From NCBI RefSeq assembly GCF_000381365.1, contig NZ_KB905466.1:2129207-2193206 (forward strand): a stretch of 64,000 nucleotides of DNA, read 5' to 3'. The position numbers and the translations under genes are program-made. The DNA comes from Bacteroides salyersiae WAL 10018 = DSM 18765 = JCM 12988. GTDB lineage: Bacteria; Bacteroidota; Bacteroidia; Bacteroidales; Bacteroidaceae. The first letter of the stretch is position 1; every line of letters begins with the position of its first letter. Below are positions 46,201 through 55,085 of the stretch, piece after piece. The notes under the pieces were generated by a model. It searched no databases. It was not told the origin of the DNA and was given only the letters and a program-made list of their open reading frames with translations.

Positions 46201-46470
46201 TTAGTTGACAACTTCGATTGTTATTACTGTATTCGTTCACTCAACAATTTTCAATACCTGAATAGGTTTACATTTCTGTTTGTTAGACCTACTGTAGTTG
46301 TCCTATTTGGATTTCCAAATATAATGCTAATTATTCTATTTATTCCAAATGTTGTTGAACTGATTTTTGTTATTATCTCGTTTGCCAAGAAATATCCTTG
46401 GTCGGGGATCGCCGTGCGGCAAGGGGCGGGACCACCCGTCCCGACGAGCACAATCTGAGTCGGGGCACTT
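46201..46470. other. Non-coding left arm of the IS element
   Basis: A 270-bp stretch between the left terminal repeat and the OrfB stop. Most is AT-rich, but 46398-46460 is distinctly GC-rich (GCGGCAAGGGGCGGG, then CCCGTCCCGACG) and could form hairpins. No gene is supported. Confidence 0.5.
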
Positions 46471-47346
46471 TCATACCTTCTCCTCCTTTATAATTTCCAT
46501 TGGTGTGCGCATTTTCAAAGCTTGGTGTGGCCGAATATTATTATATGTGTACACAGCCTGTTTAATACGTTCTTCCACCTGGTTAAAAGTCTCCTTCCCG
46601 CAGTCAAAGAGCCATCCGTTCTTAATAGTATTGTTCATCCGCTCGGCCAATGCATTATGCAGAGGATCACCACACTGTGTCATGCTTATGCTTATATGTT
46701 GTGCTTTTAACGTGTCAACGTATTGGTTTGAGCAGTATTGAACCCCACGGTCTGAATGATGTATCAACCCGCTGATGTCTATCCCGTTCTCTCTGTAAAA
46801 CAGAAAAGCTGACTCCAAAGCTTTCATCGGGCCTTCCGTTGTCAATGAAGGACAGAACGAATAGCCTACTATTGCACGACTGTGGCTATCAGTAAGCAAG
46901 GACAGGTATGCCCAGCCATCCCTGGTGGAGACATAGGTAATATCTGCCACAACCATACTTCCGCTTGTGCTTGCTACGAACTTAGGTGTCGTGTTCAGCA
47001 AATCAGGATATATATAATAATTATGATTGGAGTTCGTTGTTTTGGGACGTACACGCTTCTTCCTCTGGACCAGACCATTAGAGCGGAATATCTCATAGCA
47101 CTGGTCACGACCTATCACCATTTTCTCCTTAAAGTAACGAACACAGCATACATATAGCTCACGCATACCCGATTGGGGCATTAAAGTTCTTAATTCTTTG
47201 CAATACAGAACAATACTTGTCTTCAAAACATTAACTTCACACTGTCTGTCCACATGTTTATAGTAACCTTGTCTGGTTATGCCGAAGTAACCACAGAGTC
47301 TGTTCAGACCACCGCATTTACGGTTGACCGAGCCTCTCTGTGACAA
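46471..47346 (-). CDS. IS3-family transposase OrfB (DDE integrase domain)
   Basis: Catalytic half of the transposase; 291 residues counted from its internal Met. The DDE triad is visible as D in VVADITYVS, D in HHSDRGVQY and E in ALAERMNN, followed by the K/R side of the motif. An N-terminal HTH_21-like region (YFGITRQGYYKHVDR) precedes it. It lies in the -1 frame relative to OrfA and that frame is open from the slippery site onwards, so the working protein is most likely an OrfAB fusion. Confidence 0.9.
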   Translation of the reverse strand: MSQRGSVNRKCGGLNRLCGYFGITRQGYYKHVDRQCEVNVLKTSIVLYCKELRTLMPQSGMRELYVCCVRYFKEKMVIGRDQCYEIFRSNGLVQRKKRVRPKTTNSNHNYYIYPDLLNTTPKFVASTSGSMVVADITYVSTRDGWAYLSLLTDSHSRAIVGYSFCPSLTTEGPMKALESAFLFYRENGIDISGLIHHSDRGVQYCSNQYVDTLKAQHISISMTQCGDPLHNALAERMNNTIKNGWLFDCGKETFNQVEERIKQAVYTYNNIRPHQALKMRTPMEIIKEEKV

Positions 47347-47354
47347 GGTGTCGA

Positions 47355-47744
47355 TTACTTGGCATCTGAGTTTTTTCGCACGGGGATATGATAGGTCTGC
47401 TCTGTCAGATCAATTAGCACCTCGCAGGCTTCATGAAGCATCTTTGTCGTATCCAAATCCCGTTGAAGTTGACGGTTAGACTTGTGTAACGCTTCATTTT
47501 CAGCACGAAGCTGAGCGATAAGGGACGCTGAGTCTTCGTCTATCAGCTGTGGATCAATGATGGATTTTTGCATCTTAGGATCTTCTATCTCGTACATTTT
47601 CATCCAGCGGGACAATGTACCTAAACTTAATCCATTACGTCGTTCAAATGTTTTCCGACGGTCGGAGCTGGAAAGATACTCGCGAATATAAGACTTACTT
47701 TCCAATTCTGTAAACTTTCTGTGAGGTTTTCTTTTGGTTGACAT
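47355..47744 (-). CDS. IS3-family transposase OrfA
   Basis: DNA-binding half of the transposase, 129 residues: an N-terminal helix-turn-helix (residues about 15-60, with RNGLSLGTLSRWMKMYE) and a coiled coil (LIAQLRAENEALHKSNRQL) that allows multimerisation. Near its end the slippery heptamer A AAA AAC occupies 47376-47370 on the minus strand, in frame with codons Arg-Lys-Asn. Slipping one base back enters the OrfB frame. Confidence 0.88.
   Translation of the reverse strand: MSTKRKPHRKFTELESKSYIREYLSSSDRRKTFERRNGLSLGTLSRWMKMYEIEDPKMQKSIIDPQLIDEDSASLIAQLRAENEALHKSNRQLQRDLDTTKMLHEACEVLIDLTEQTYHIPVRKNSDAK
47370..47376 (-). promoter_or_regulatory. Programmed -1 frameshift site (A AAA AAC)
   Basis: The heptamer fits X XXY YYZ in the OrfA zero frame. 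After a -1 slip the frame reads Leu-Arg-Cys-Gln-Val-Ile-Asp-Thr-Leu-Ser-Gln and runs without stop into OrfB. IS3 elements are known to use this mechanism. Confidence 0.7.
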
Positions 47745-47793
47745 ACTTTTTTTGATTTAGAAAGTGTCAACTTATTCAGTACACTACATGTTG

Positions 47794-48366
47794 TTATTTC
47801 CCAAGTATTGTCCTCTCTATTATTAAAGGATAATGTTTATACTCCAAAGAGTGTACCTTCTGTGCCACATCAATTGCAGAGTCATCCGGCAGTACCGGAC
47901 ACTTCGCCTGAAAGATAGTATCACCTTCATCATAATGTTCATTAATATAATGTATAGTAATTCCGCTTTCTGTCTCTCCGGCAGCAACCACCGCCTCATG
48001 TACATGATCGCCGTACATCCCCCTTCCACCAAATTTCGGAAGCAGAGCAGGATGTATATTTATAATTTTATCGGGATAAGCATGCAAAAGTCTCTCCGGA
48101 ACACGTACCAAGAAACCGGCCAGAACAATAAAATCAATATGATATTCATGCAACAAAGCAAGAATCTGCTCACCGGAGACCCAATCTTCCTTCAGAAACA
48201 CCTCTGAGGGCACCTGTAACCGATGTGCACGCTCTAAAACATACGCATCGCTTCTGTTAGAAAGCACCAACGCCACCCTAATCAAATCATTCTCTTGGAA
48301 ATACCGGATAATATTTTCGGCATTCGTGCCGGAACCGGAAGCAAAAATTGCGATGTTTTTCTTCAT
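47794..48366 (-). CDS. purN: Phosphoribosylglycinamide formyltransferase
   Basis: Enzyme of 190 residues that formylates GAR with 10-formyl-tetrahydrofolate in purine synthesis. NIAIFASGSGTNAENII holds the phosphate loop near the N-terminus; DFIVLAGFLVRVPERLL and IINIHPALLPKFGG contain the catalytic Asn/His pair, and the late ITIHYINEHYDEGDTIFQ the catalytic Asp. Complete and of normal length despite the IS element ending 10 bp beyond its stop codon. Divergent from acpP. Confidence 0.93.
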   Translation of the reverse strand: MKKNIAIFASGSGTNAENIIRYFQENDLIRVALVLSNRSDAYVLERAHRLQVPSEVFLKEDWVSGEQILALLHEYHIDFIVLAGFLVRVPERLLHAYPDKIINIHPALLPKFGGRGMYGDHVHEAVVAAGETESGITIHYINEHYDEGDTIFQAKCPVLPDDSAIDVAQKVHSLEYKHYPLIIERTILGK

Positions 48367-48432
48367 AATCAGCTTATTCTATGCACAAAACAGTGAAAAA
48401 TGTGCAAAAGATTGCATTTATTTAATCAAATA

Positions 48433-48464
48433 TTTGCGCAGAACGATAAATATTTATTCCTTTG
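48433..48464 (+). promoter_or_regulatory. Promoter of acpP-fabF-rnc
   Basis: TTTG (48433-48436), a 20-bp spacer, and TTCCTTTG (48457-48464), one base off TAnnTTTG. The spacing is exactly that of strong Bacteroides promoters. The start codon is about 51 bp downstream. Confidence 0.6.
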
Positions 48465-48515
48465 CACCGCAAAATTAAAGAAATAAAACTATTTATTAAT
48501 TAAAAACTTAAAGTT

Positions 48516-48752
48516 ATGTCTGAAATTGCATCAAGAGTGAAAGCGATTATCGTTGATAAATTAGGCGTTGAAGAATCAGAAGTTACAACTGAAGCAAGCT
48601 TCACTAATGACCTGGGAGCTGATTCTCTTGACACTGTAGAACTTATCATGGAATTCGAAAAAGAATTCGGTATCTCTATTCCTGATGACCAAGCTGAAAA
48701 GATTGGTACTGTAGGTGACGCTGTATCTTACATCGAAGAACACGCTAAGTAA
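48516..48752 (+). CDS. acpP: Acyl carrier protein
   Basis: Acidic protein of 78 residues that carries growing fatty acids on a phosphopantetheine arm. The attachment serine is S37 in [10 protein letters not shown], preceded by FTNDLGA; helix 3 ([21 protein letters not shown]) is complete. It is followed after 16 bp by fabF, the usual pair, and this operon sits close to the LPS genes that use acyl-ACP. Confidence 0.97.
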   Translation: MSEIASRVKAIIVDKLGVEESEVTTEASFTNDLGADSLDTVELIMEFEKEFGISIPDDQAEKIGTVGDAVSYIEEHAK

Positions 48753-48768
48753 ATCGGATTTCATCAAT

Positions 48769-50031
48769 ATGGAATTAAAAAGAGTTGTAGTAACAGGTCT
48801 GGGCGCCATTACTCCCGTTGGCAATAGTGTACCCGAATTTTGGGAAAATCTTGTGAACGGGGTTAGTGGAGCAGGGCCTATTACTCATTTCGACGCTTCG
48901 CTATTCAAGACCCAATTTGCATGTGAGGTAAAGAACTTCGATGCAACCAAATATATCGACCGTAAAGAAGCACGCAAAATGGACCGGTACACACAATTAG
49001 CTGTTGCCGTAGCCCAAGAAGCAGTATCAGATTCTGGTCTTGATATCGAAAATGAAGATTTGAACAGAATCGGTGTTATTTTCGGTGCAGGTATCGGTGG
49101 TATTCGTACGTTCGAAGAAGAAGTAGGCAACTACGCTCTTCATCAGGAAAACGGTCCGAAATTCAATCCGTTCTTCATTCCCAAAATGATCTCGGATATT
49201 GCGGCCGGACAGATTTCCATCATGTACGGTTTCCATGGTCCTAATTATGCAACCTGTTCCGCATGTGCCACTTCCACCAATGCCATCGCTGACGCATTCA
49301 ATCTTATCCGTCTGGGTAAAGCGAATGTAATCGTATCCGGTGGTTCGGAAGCAGCAATTGCTGCCGCCGGTGTAGGAGGTTTCAATGCAATGCACGCTTT
49401 ATCAACCCGCAATGATTCTCCGGAAACTGCATCACGCCCGTTCAGCGCAAGCCGTGACGGATTCGTCATGGGTGAAGGCGGCGGTTGTCTGATTCTTGAA
49501 GAATTGGAGCATGCAAAAGCACGCGGTGCAAAAATTTATGCAGAAGTAGCCGGTGTAGGTATGTCAGCAGATGCGCATCACCTCACAGCCTCACATCCCG
49601 AAGGATTGGGAGCCAAGTTAGTGATGCTGAATGCATTGGAAGATGCCGAAATGGACCCGAAAGCAGTTGATTATATCAACGTACACGGAACATCTACTCC
49701 CGTAGGTGATATCTCGGAAGCAAAAGCTATTAAAGAAGTTTTCGGTGATCATGCCTTTGAATTGAACATCAGTTCGACAAAATCAATGACAGGTCACTTA
49801 TTGGGTGCTGCCGGTGCGGTAGAATCTATTGCCAGCATCCTGGCTATCAAAAATGGCATCGTACCTCCGACTATCAATCACGAAGAAGGCGACAATGACG
49901 AAAACATTGACTATAACCTTAATTTCACTTTCAACAAAGCACAGAAACGTGAAGTTAATGTTGCCCTGTCCAATACATTCGGATTTGGCGGTCACAATGC
50001 TTGTGTAATCTTTAAGAAATACGCAGAGTAA
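48769..50031 (+). CDS. fabF: 3-oxoacyl-ACP synthase II
   Basis: Condensing enzyme of 420 residues that extends acyl-ACP with malonyl-ACP. The active-site Cys is C166 in CSACATS; the two catalytic histidines are in NVHGTSTPVGD and GHLLGAAGAVE; the C-terminal NTFGFGGHNA loop is present. An in-frame upstream Met (48715) lies inside acpP and is rejected in favour of MELKRVVVTG. Second gene of the acpP-fabF-rnc operon. Confidence 0.96.
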   Translation: MELKRVVVTGLGAITPVGNSVPEFWENLVNGVSGAGPITHFDASLFKTQFACEVKNFDATKYIDRKEARKMDRYTQLAVAVAQEAVSDSGLDIENEDLNRIGVIFGAGIGGIRTFEEEVGNYALHQENGPKFNPFFIPKMISDIAAGQISIMYGFHGPNYATCSACATSTNAIADAFNLIRLGKANVIVSGGSEAAIAAAGVGGFNAMHALSTRNDSPETASRPFSASRDGFVMGEGGGCLILEELEHAKARGAKIYAEVAGVGMSADAHHLTASHPEGLGAKLVMLNALEDAEMDPKAVDYINVHGTSTPVGDISEAKAIKEVFGDHAFELNISSTKSMTGHLLGAAGAVESIASILAIKNGIVPPTINHEEGDNDENIDYNLNFTFNKAQKREVNVALSNTFGFGGHNACVIFKKYAE

Positions 50032-50035
50032 TATC

Positions 50036-50932
50036 GTGTTACGAAACCAAATAGACAAGATAAGGCTCCTGTTCTGTAAGGACAGAGAGTCTTATCTTTG
50101 TTTTTATAGGATACTTGGATTCTATCCTCGCAATATCCATCTTTACGAACAGGCACTCCTGCACAAGTCTACTTCCATCCGTTCGGAAAAAGGACGCCCT
50201 CTAAACAATGAACGTCTCGAATTCTTGGGCGATGCCATCCTTGATGCCATTGTAGGAGATATCGTTTATAAACACTTCGAAGGGAAGCGGGAAGGGTTCT
50301 TAACCAATACCCGGTCTAAGATCGTTCAGCGTGAAACATTGAATAAGTTGGCCGTACAAATCGGGCTCGACAAACTCATCAAGTACTCTACCCGGTCTTC
50401 ATCTCACAACAGTTACATGTACGGCAATGCGTTTGAGGCATTCATCGGTGCCATTTACCTTGACCAAGGATATGAACGTTGCAAACGCTTTCTTGAAGAG
50501 AGAATTATCCGTCCCTATATCGACCTGGATAAATTATCCAAGAAGGAAGTGAACTTCAAATCCAAACTGATCGAATGGAGCCAAAAGAATAAAGTAGAGG
50601 TATCTTTTGAACTCATCGAACAATTTTTCGATAAAGAAAGCAATCCGGTATTCCAAACAGAAGTACGCATTGAAGGACTTCCTGCAGGTACAGGCACAGG
50701 GTATTCTAAAAAAGAATCACAACAAAACGCAGCTCAAATGGCACTTAAGAAAATTAAGACACCGGATTTTATGGCAAGCATAAACGAAGCCAAAATGCTA
50801 CATTCTCAAAAGGAAGAGATAACAGAAGCCGTATGCGAACAAACGGAAGAAACAGTGATCCCCGAAAAACTCATGCAAGAGGAGCCTGCCGAAGAACACA
50901 AATTGTCCGAAACGACATTCGACGAAAACTAA
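50036..50932 (+). CDS. rnc: Ribonuclease III
   Basis: Double-strand-specific endoribonuclease of 298 residues for rRNA and mRNA processing. The signature NERLEFLGDAILDAIVGD is near residue 59; a second acidic site is AFEAFIGAIYLDQG. The double-stranded RNA-binding domain covers about residues 170-240 (ending SQQNAAQMALKKI). A Glu-rich tail of about 50 residues follows. The start is a GTG 4 bp after the fabF stop. Convergent with pfkA, with 2 bp between stops. Confidence 0.93.
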   Translation: MLRNQIDKIRLLFCKDRESYLCFYRILGFYPRNIHLYEQALLHKSTSIRSEKGRPLNNERLEFLGDAILDAIVGDIVYKHFEGKREGFLTNTRSKIVQRETLNKLAVQIGLDKLIKYSTRSSSHNSYMYGNAFEAFIGAIYLDQGYERCKRFLEERIIRPYIDLDKLSKKEVNFKSKLIEWSQKNKVEVSFELIEQFFDKESNPVFQTEVRIEGLPAGTGTGYSKKESQQNAAQMALKKIKTPDFMASINEAKMLHSQKEEITEAVCEQTEETVIPEKLMQEEPAEEHKLSETTFDEN

Positions 50933-50934
50933 GT

Positions 50935-51948
50935 TTATCCGAAGCAAATCCCCATACGACGTCCTTGCACCACCAGATCATGGTCTTCAGTGACCAGCTT
51001 TAACTTACCGGCCACTTCATTCAAAGGAAGAGAAGATATTTCGTCCCCTTTCAAAGCAATCATACGGCCGAATTGCCCATCAGCAATCAGTTCGGTAGCA
51101 TGCCCTCCCATCCGTGTGGACAAATTACGGTCAAACGGTGTAGGTGAACCTCCCCGTTGAATATATCCGAGAACAGTCTCACGGGTTTCAATACCGGTTT
51201 CGTATTCTATCTCCTGAGCGATATACTCGGCAGCACGTTTCCGCCCGTCCGTCTGAATACCTTCTGCTACAACCACGATGGAATACGGTTTTCCCTTCCT
51301 CAAACGGTTCAGGATCACCTCACCGATATTCTTTATATCATAAGGAATTTCCGGAAGAAGAATTACATCCCCTCCACCAGCCATGCCCGAATACAGAGCA
51401 ATCCAACCGGCTTTATGTCCCATGACTTCAATGACCATCACACGTTTGTGAGAACTGGCAGTGGAGTGTAGGCGGTCGATGGCATCCGTAGCAATACTCA
51501 CGGCAGAGTCGAATCCGAAAGAGATATCCGTCCCCCAGATATCATTATCAATCGTTTTAGGGACAGAAACAATATTAAGCCCCATAGCGGCAAGCTTGGC
51601 TGCTGTTTTCTGTGTTCCATTACCACCGATGCAAACGACGCAGTCGAGCCCCATTTCCTTGATATTATGCTCTATCAAGGCAGGCTTATTCACATCCTCG
51701 GCAACTACCCCTCCTTTTTTAAAAGGTTTCTCACGCGAGGTACCCAAAATAGTGCCACCCAAATTAAGCAAACCGGACAATGACTTATCCGTTATCAGCT
51801 CTACATCCTTGGTTAACAGACCTTGAAAACCACTATGGATACCGACGACTTCCATACCATAATAATTTATGGCAGTTTTACACACGCCACGAATGGTAGC
51901 ATTGATGCCGGGACAATCGCCCCCCGAAGTTAAAATTCCAATTCTCAT
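50935..51948 (-). CDS. pfkA: ATP-dependent 6-phosphofructokinase
   Basis: Glycolytic kinase of 337 residues. GILTSGGDCPGINATIRG binds ATP; the catalytic Asp lies in SVPKTIDNDIWGTD, and the substrate-binding blocks EVMGHKAGWIALYSG and LGYIQRGGSPTPFDR are complete. The Gly after GGD (GGDCPG) and an N-D-I-W-G-T-D rather than N-D-I-x-G-T-D with Gly104-type residues fits an ATP-dependent PfkA, but a PPi-linked form cannot be strictly excluded from sequence alone. A minus-strand -7-like TATCTTTA lies at 52017-52024. Confidence 0.92.
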   Translation of the reverse strand: MRIGILTSGGDCPGINATIRGVCKTAINYYGMEVVGIHSGFQGLLTKDVELITDKSLSGLLNLGGTILGTSREKPFKKGGVVAEDVNKPALIEHNIKEMGLDCVVCIGGNGTQKTAAKLAAMGLNIVSVPKTIDNDIWGTDISFGFDSAVSIATDAIDRLHSTASSHKRVMVIEVMGHKAGWIALYSGMAGGGDVILLPEIPYDIKNIGEVILNRLRKGKPYSIVVVAEGIQTDGRKRAAEYIAQEIEYETGIETRETVLGYIQRGGSPTPFDRNLSTRMGGHATELIADGQFGRMIALKGDEISSLPLNEVAGKLKLVTEDHDLVVQGRRMGICFG

Positions 51949-52045
51949 CGCCGTTTATTGTTCTAAAGTTCGGAACTACTCTACTCTTCTTTAACTTTTA
52001 ACTATTATTTCCGTGGTAAAGATAGAAAAAAAAGATAAATAAGGT

Positions 52046-52053
52046 TACTTTTG
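52046..52053 (+). promoter_or_regulatory. -7 promoter box of the GH3-type acyl-adenylase gene
   Basis: TACTTTTG fits TAnnTTTG, 29 bp before the start codon, facing away from pfkA. Confidence 0.45.
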
Positions 52054-52082
52054 CACGATTAAACATTATCCCAGTAAGAGAA

Positions 52083-53594
52083 ATGAATATCACAAAGATT
52101 ATAAGACAAGCGTTCAATTCCCGTTTAAAAGAAATAGACCTCTATGTGAGCCAGGCCGGAGAAATACAGCATCGTGTCATGACACGGCTCGTTAACCAGG
52201 CTGCCAATACCGAATGGGGAAAGAAGTATGATTATAAATCGATACGAAATTACGAGGAGTTTAAAAGCCGTATCCCTGTACAAACCTATGATGAGATAAA
52301 ACCTTACGTAGAACGTCTTCGGGCAGGAGAACAGAATCTACTCTGGCCCTCGGAGATTCGTTGGTTTGCCAAGTCTTCGGGAACCACCAACGATAAGAGT
52401 AAATTCCTTCCCGTAAGCAAAGAAGCCCTGCAAGATATTCACTACCGCGGAGGAAAAGATGCGGCGGCTCTCTATTTCCGGATAAATCCGGACAGCCATT
52501 TCTTCTCCGGCAAAGGATTGATTTTAGGTGGCAGTCATAGTCCGAACTTAAATTCCAATCACAGCCTTGTAGGCGATTTATCTGCCATTCTTATACAAAA
52601 CGTAAGTCCCCTTATTAATCTGATACGCGTTCCCAGCAAGAAAATAGCTCTGATGAGCGAATGGGAAACCAAGATAGAAGCAATTGCCAACAGCACGATT
52701 CCGGTCAATGTTACCAATTTGTCGGGCGTACCTTCATGGATGTTGGTACTCATTAAACGTATTCTCGAAAAAACAGGCAAACAAACATTAGAGGAGGTAT
52801 GGCCTAACCTTGAAGTATTTTTCCACGGAGGGGTGGCTTTCAATCCTTATCGTGAACAATACAAACAGGTGATCCAATCGCCCGGAATGCATTATGTGGA
52901 AACCTACAATGCTTCTGAGGGTTATTTCGGAACGCAGAACGATCTTTCAGACCCGGCCATGCTGTTGATGATCGATTACGGAATATTCTACGAATTCATG
53001 CCATTGGAAGAAGTTGGCAAAGAATTTCCCCATACCTGCTGTCTGGAAGAGGTAGAATTGAACAAGAATTATGCAATGATTATCTCTACTTCCTGCGGGT
53101 TATGGAGATACATGATTGGCGATACTGTAAAATTCACAAGTAAAAACCCGTATAAGTTCATTATCACCGGACGCACCAAACACTTCATCAATGCCTTTGG
53201 CGAAGAACTGATAGTGGATAATGCAGAGAAGGGACTGATTAAAGCCTGTGCAGCAACCGGTGCACAAGTCAGTGATTATAGTGCAGCACCGGTATTCATG
53301 GACGAACATGCCAAATGTCGCCATCAATGGCTGATAGAATTTGCGAAAATGCCTGATTCCATCGAGAATTTTGCTGCGATATTGGACGCTACTCTTAAGG
53401 AAGTAAACTCCGATTATGAAGCCAAACGCTGGAAAGATATCGCCTTGCAACCACTTGAGGTGATCGTAGCCCGGAAAGGATTATTCCATGATTGGCTGGC
53501 CCAAAAGGGCAAATTGGGCGGACAACACAAGATCCCCCGCCTAAGTAATACAAGAGAGTATATCGAAGAAATGCTGGAATTAAATGAAGAATAA
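52083..53594 (+). CDS. GH3 auxin-responsive-type acyl-adenylating enzyme
   Basis: Protein of 503 residues of the GH3 family (plant jasmonate/auxin amido synthetases), not glycoside hydrolase family 3. The ATP/AMP loop is SSGTTNDKSKFLPVS near residue 97, motif II VETYNASEGYFGTQ near residue 276, and motif III YMIGDTVKFTSKNPYKFIITGR near residue 343 (part shown). Plant members adenylate a carboxylic acid and join it to an amino acid. Bacterial homologues are widespread but their substrates are unknown. It is a single gene with its own promoter; the neighbouring acpP/fabF may be coincidence. Confidence 0.88.
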   Translation: MNITKIIRQAFNSRLKEIDLYVSQAGEIQHRVMTRLVNQAANTEWGKKYDYKSIRNYEEFKSRIPVQTYDEIKPYVERLRAGEQNLLWPSEIRWFAKSSGTTNDKSKFLPVSKEALQDIHYRGGKDAAALYFRINPDSHFFSGKGLILGGSHSPNLNSNHSLVGDLSAILIQNVSPLINLIRVPSKKIALMSEWETKIEAIANSTIPVNVTNLSGVPSWMLVLIKRILEKTGKQTLEEVWPNLEVFFHGGVAFNPYREQYKQVIQSPGMHYVETYNASEGYFGTQNDLSDPAMLLMIDYGIFYEFMPLEEVGKEFPHTCCLEEVELNKNYAMIISTSCGLWRYMIGDTVKFTSKNPYKFIITGRTKHFINAFGEELIVDNAEKGLIKACAATGAQVSDYSAAPVFMDEHAKCRHQWLIEFAKMPDSIENFAAILDATLKEVNSDYEAKRWKDIALQPLEVIVARKGLFHDWLAQKGKLGGQHKIPRLSNTREYIEEMLELNEE

Positions 53595-53977
53595 TGTGAC
53601 AATATGCCAATGTGTCAATGTGCCAATTGCTATTCAGCATTCAGTATTTAGTATTTAGTATTCAGCATTTAGTATGATAACAGTACGGGTGGTTGACACA
53701 TACTGACATATTACAACCACAAAAGCGGTGGAATATCACTATCAAATTCTCCCCATTCACCGCTTTCACCTTTTCGAGCAATCAGCTTGTTCATCGGCAT
53801 TTGAGGGTGAAGGCTCGTCCCCCCGTTTTTATGCACCGTGCAAAAGTCTCTTACGAACGCTGCATACGGGTCGTACGGATAATGCCCAGTGAAGGTAAGC
53901 ACGCTGCTTACGATTACTGATGTGCCGTGACAGCGCAGCCAATTGGTACATTGGCATATTGGCGCATTGTCACATTG
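53592..53977. repeat. Repeat element with long imperfect inverted ends (MITE-like)
   Basis: The left end (53592-53630, AATGTGACAATATGCCAATG and on to CCAATTG) matches the reverse complement of the right end (53938-53977, AATGTGACAATGCGCCAATA and on to CCAATTG) with few differences over about 38 bp. Inside the left end are stacked near-copies of ATTCAGCATTTAGTATT (53632-53675). The core has short open frames on both strands (minus 53711-53902 and plus 53693-53920) without known domains. No transposase. The right end reaches the mnmA stop codon. Confidence 0.6.
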
Positions 53978-55034
53978 TTATAATACCTCCCCCCAACAGC
54001 AAGCCATCTTTATAAAAGGCGGCAGCCTGCCCGGGCGCAACAGCTGTAAGAGGTTCAAGAAGCCGGAGATGTAGCAATCCCTCTGTTGTCAACCGCACCT
54101 CGCAATGGTTTGCCTGTTTCCGGTAGCGTATTTTTACGATAATATCGTCATGCCCGAACAAACGGGACTCGTCGATTATGTTCCAATCTTTCAGCCACAT
54201 CTCCGTCTTCTCAAGAGCCTGCAATGAGGATAAGACGATTTTATTTTCCGCCGGCCATATTTCTTTCACAAATACAGCACGGTTTAAATCGATACCCAAC
54301 CCTCTACGCTGTCCGATTGTATAAAACGGATATCCGTCATGCCAGGCAATAAAATCCCCCTTTTCATCGACAAATTTGCCTCTTTCAATGCCGGTTGTCG
54401 TAAAGCCGGACTGCAAATTCTTTTTCAAAAAGCTACGGTAATCCATCGGACAAAAGCAGACTCCGATACTGTCTTTTTTAGTGGCGGCTTTTTCAAACCC
54501 TCTCGCAGCAGCAAAAGCACGTGCTTGCGGTTTCGTCATTTCCCCCATTGGCAGCAACATCCTCCGAAGAATATCCTGTTTCAACCCCCATAAAAAGAAA
54601 GACTGATCTTTATCCGAATCGGCAGCAGGTGTGATATAATATTTCTCATCCATCCATATTTTGCGCACATAATGGCCGGTGGAAATATAAAAAATACCCA
54701 TTTCATCGGCCAACATTGCCAACAATGGCCATTTCAGATAATTATTGCAAAGCGTGCAGGGCACGGGAGTATGACCTGCTAAATATTCATCGATAAAATA
54801 AGTGACAATACGTTCATGAAATATCTTACGGGCATCGTAAGTTATATGCCTGATACCAAGCCGTGACGCCAATATACGAGCATCTTCCAAATACTCCGTA
54901 GAATCATTCAGCTCAAAAAAACGGAAAGTCACTCCTACCACCTCATAGCCGGCGTCCTGCAACAACATGGCAGCAACCGAACTATCGGTCCCGCCACTCA
55001 TTCCCAACAATACACGTTTCTTTTGCTCCATCAT
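53970..55034 (-). CDS. mnmA: tRNA-specific 2-thiouridylase
   Basis: Enzyme of 354 residues that puts sulfur on U34 of Lys, Glu and Gln tRNAs. The PP-loop is SGGTDSS (13-19; the usual Val is Thr). The catalytic cysteines are C96 in PCTLCN and C193 in GVCFCP. The core-binding [11 protein letters not shown] block is near residue 240. Bacteroides often have two MnmA paralogues; this Thr-containing form may be the second. Two adjacent ATGs can start it. A minus-strand TAAATTTG box at 55039-55046 would leave almost no leader. The stop codon lies in the repeat element's right end. Confidence 0.9.
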   Translation of the reverse strand: MMEQKKRVLLGMSGGTDSSVAAMLLQDAGYEVVGVTFRFFELNDSTEYLEDARILASRLGIRHITYDARKIFHERIVTYFIDEYLAGHTPVPCTLCNNYLKWPLLAMLADEMGIFYISTGHYVRKIWMDEKYYITPAADSDKDQSFFLWGLKQDILRRMLLPMGEMTKPQARAFAAARGFEKAATKKDSIGVCFCPMDYRSFLKKNLQSGFTTTGIERGKFVDEKGDFIAWHDGYPFYTIGQRRGLGIDLNRAVFVKEIWPAENKIVLSSLQALEKTEMWLKDWNIIDESRLFGHDDIIVKIRYRKQANHCEVRLTTEGLLHLRLLEPLTAVAPGQAAAFYKDGLLLGGGIITM

Positions 55035-55058
55035 GCCGCAAATTTAAACAAAATCCCG

Positions 55059-55066
55059 TATCTTTA
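55059..55066 (+). promoter_or_regulatory. -7-like box of the SNF2 helicase gene
   Basis: TATCTTTA, one base off the consensus, 19 bp before the start codon, back to back with the mnmA box. Confidence 0.35.
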
Positions 55067-55085
55067 CCTTTTCAAACTAAATAGA

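Larger units (their letters stand above)
46191..47783 (-). mobile_element. IS3-family insertion sequence
   Basis: Element of 1593 bp with two overlapping-frame transposase genes on the minus strand. The terminal repeats are TGTACTGGATTTAGTTGACA (46191-46210) and, at the other end read inward from 47783, TGTACTGAATAAGTTGACAC, a clear imperfect match. No obvious 3-4 bp target duplication flanks it. The right end is only 10 bp from the purN stop codon. The left end carries about 280 bp between the transposase stop and the terminal repeat, unusually long for this family. Confidence 0.88.

Noticed and set aside
46251..46451. Open frame of 66 codons in the IS left arm
   Set aside because: No domain and no plausible role; it crosses the GC-rich hairpin-forming block.
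53693..53920. Small genes inside the repeat element (75 codons plus strand, 63 codons minus strand)
   Set aside because: They overlap each other on opposite strands, lack known domains, and lie between inverted ends, so a non-coding repeat is the simpler reading.
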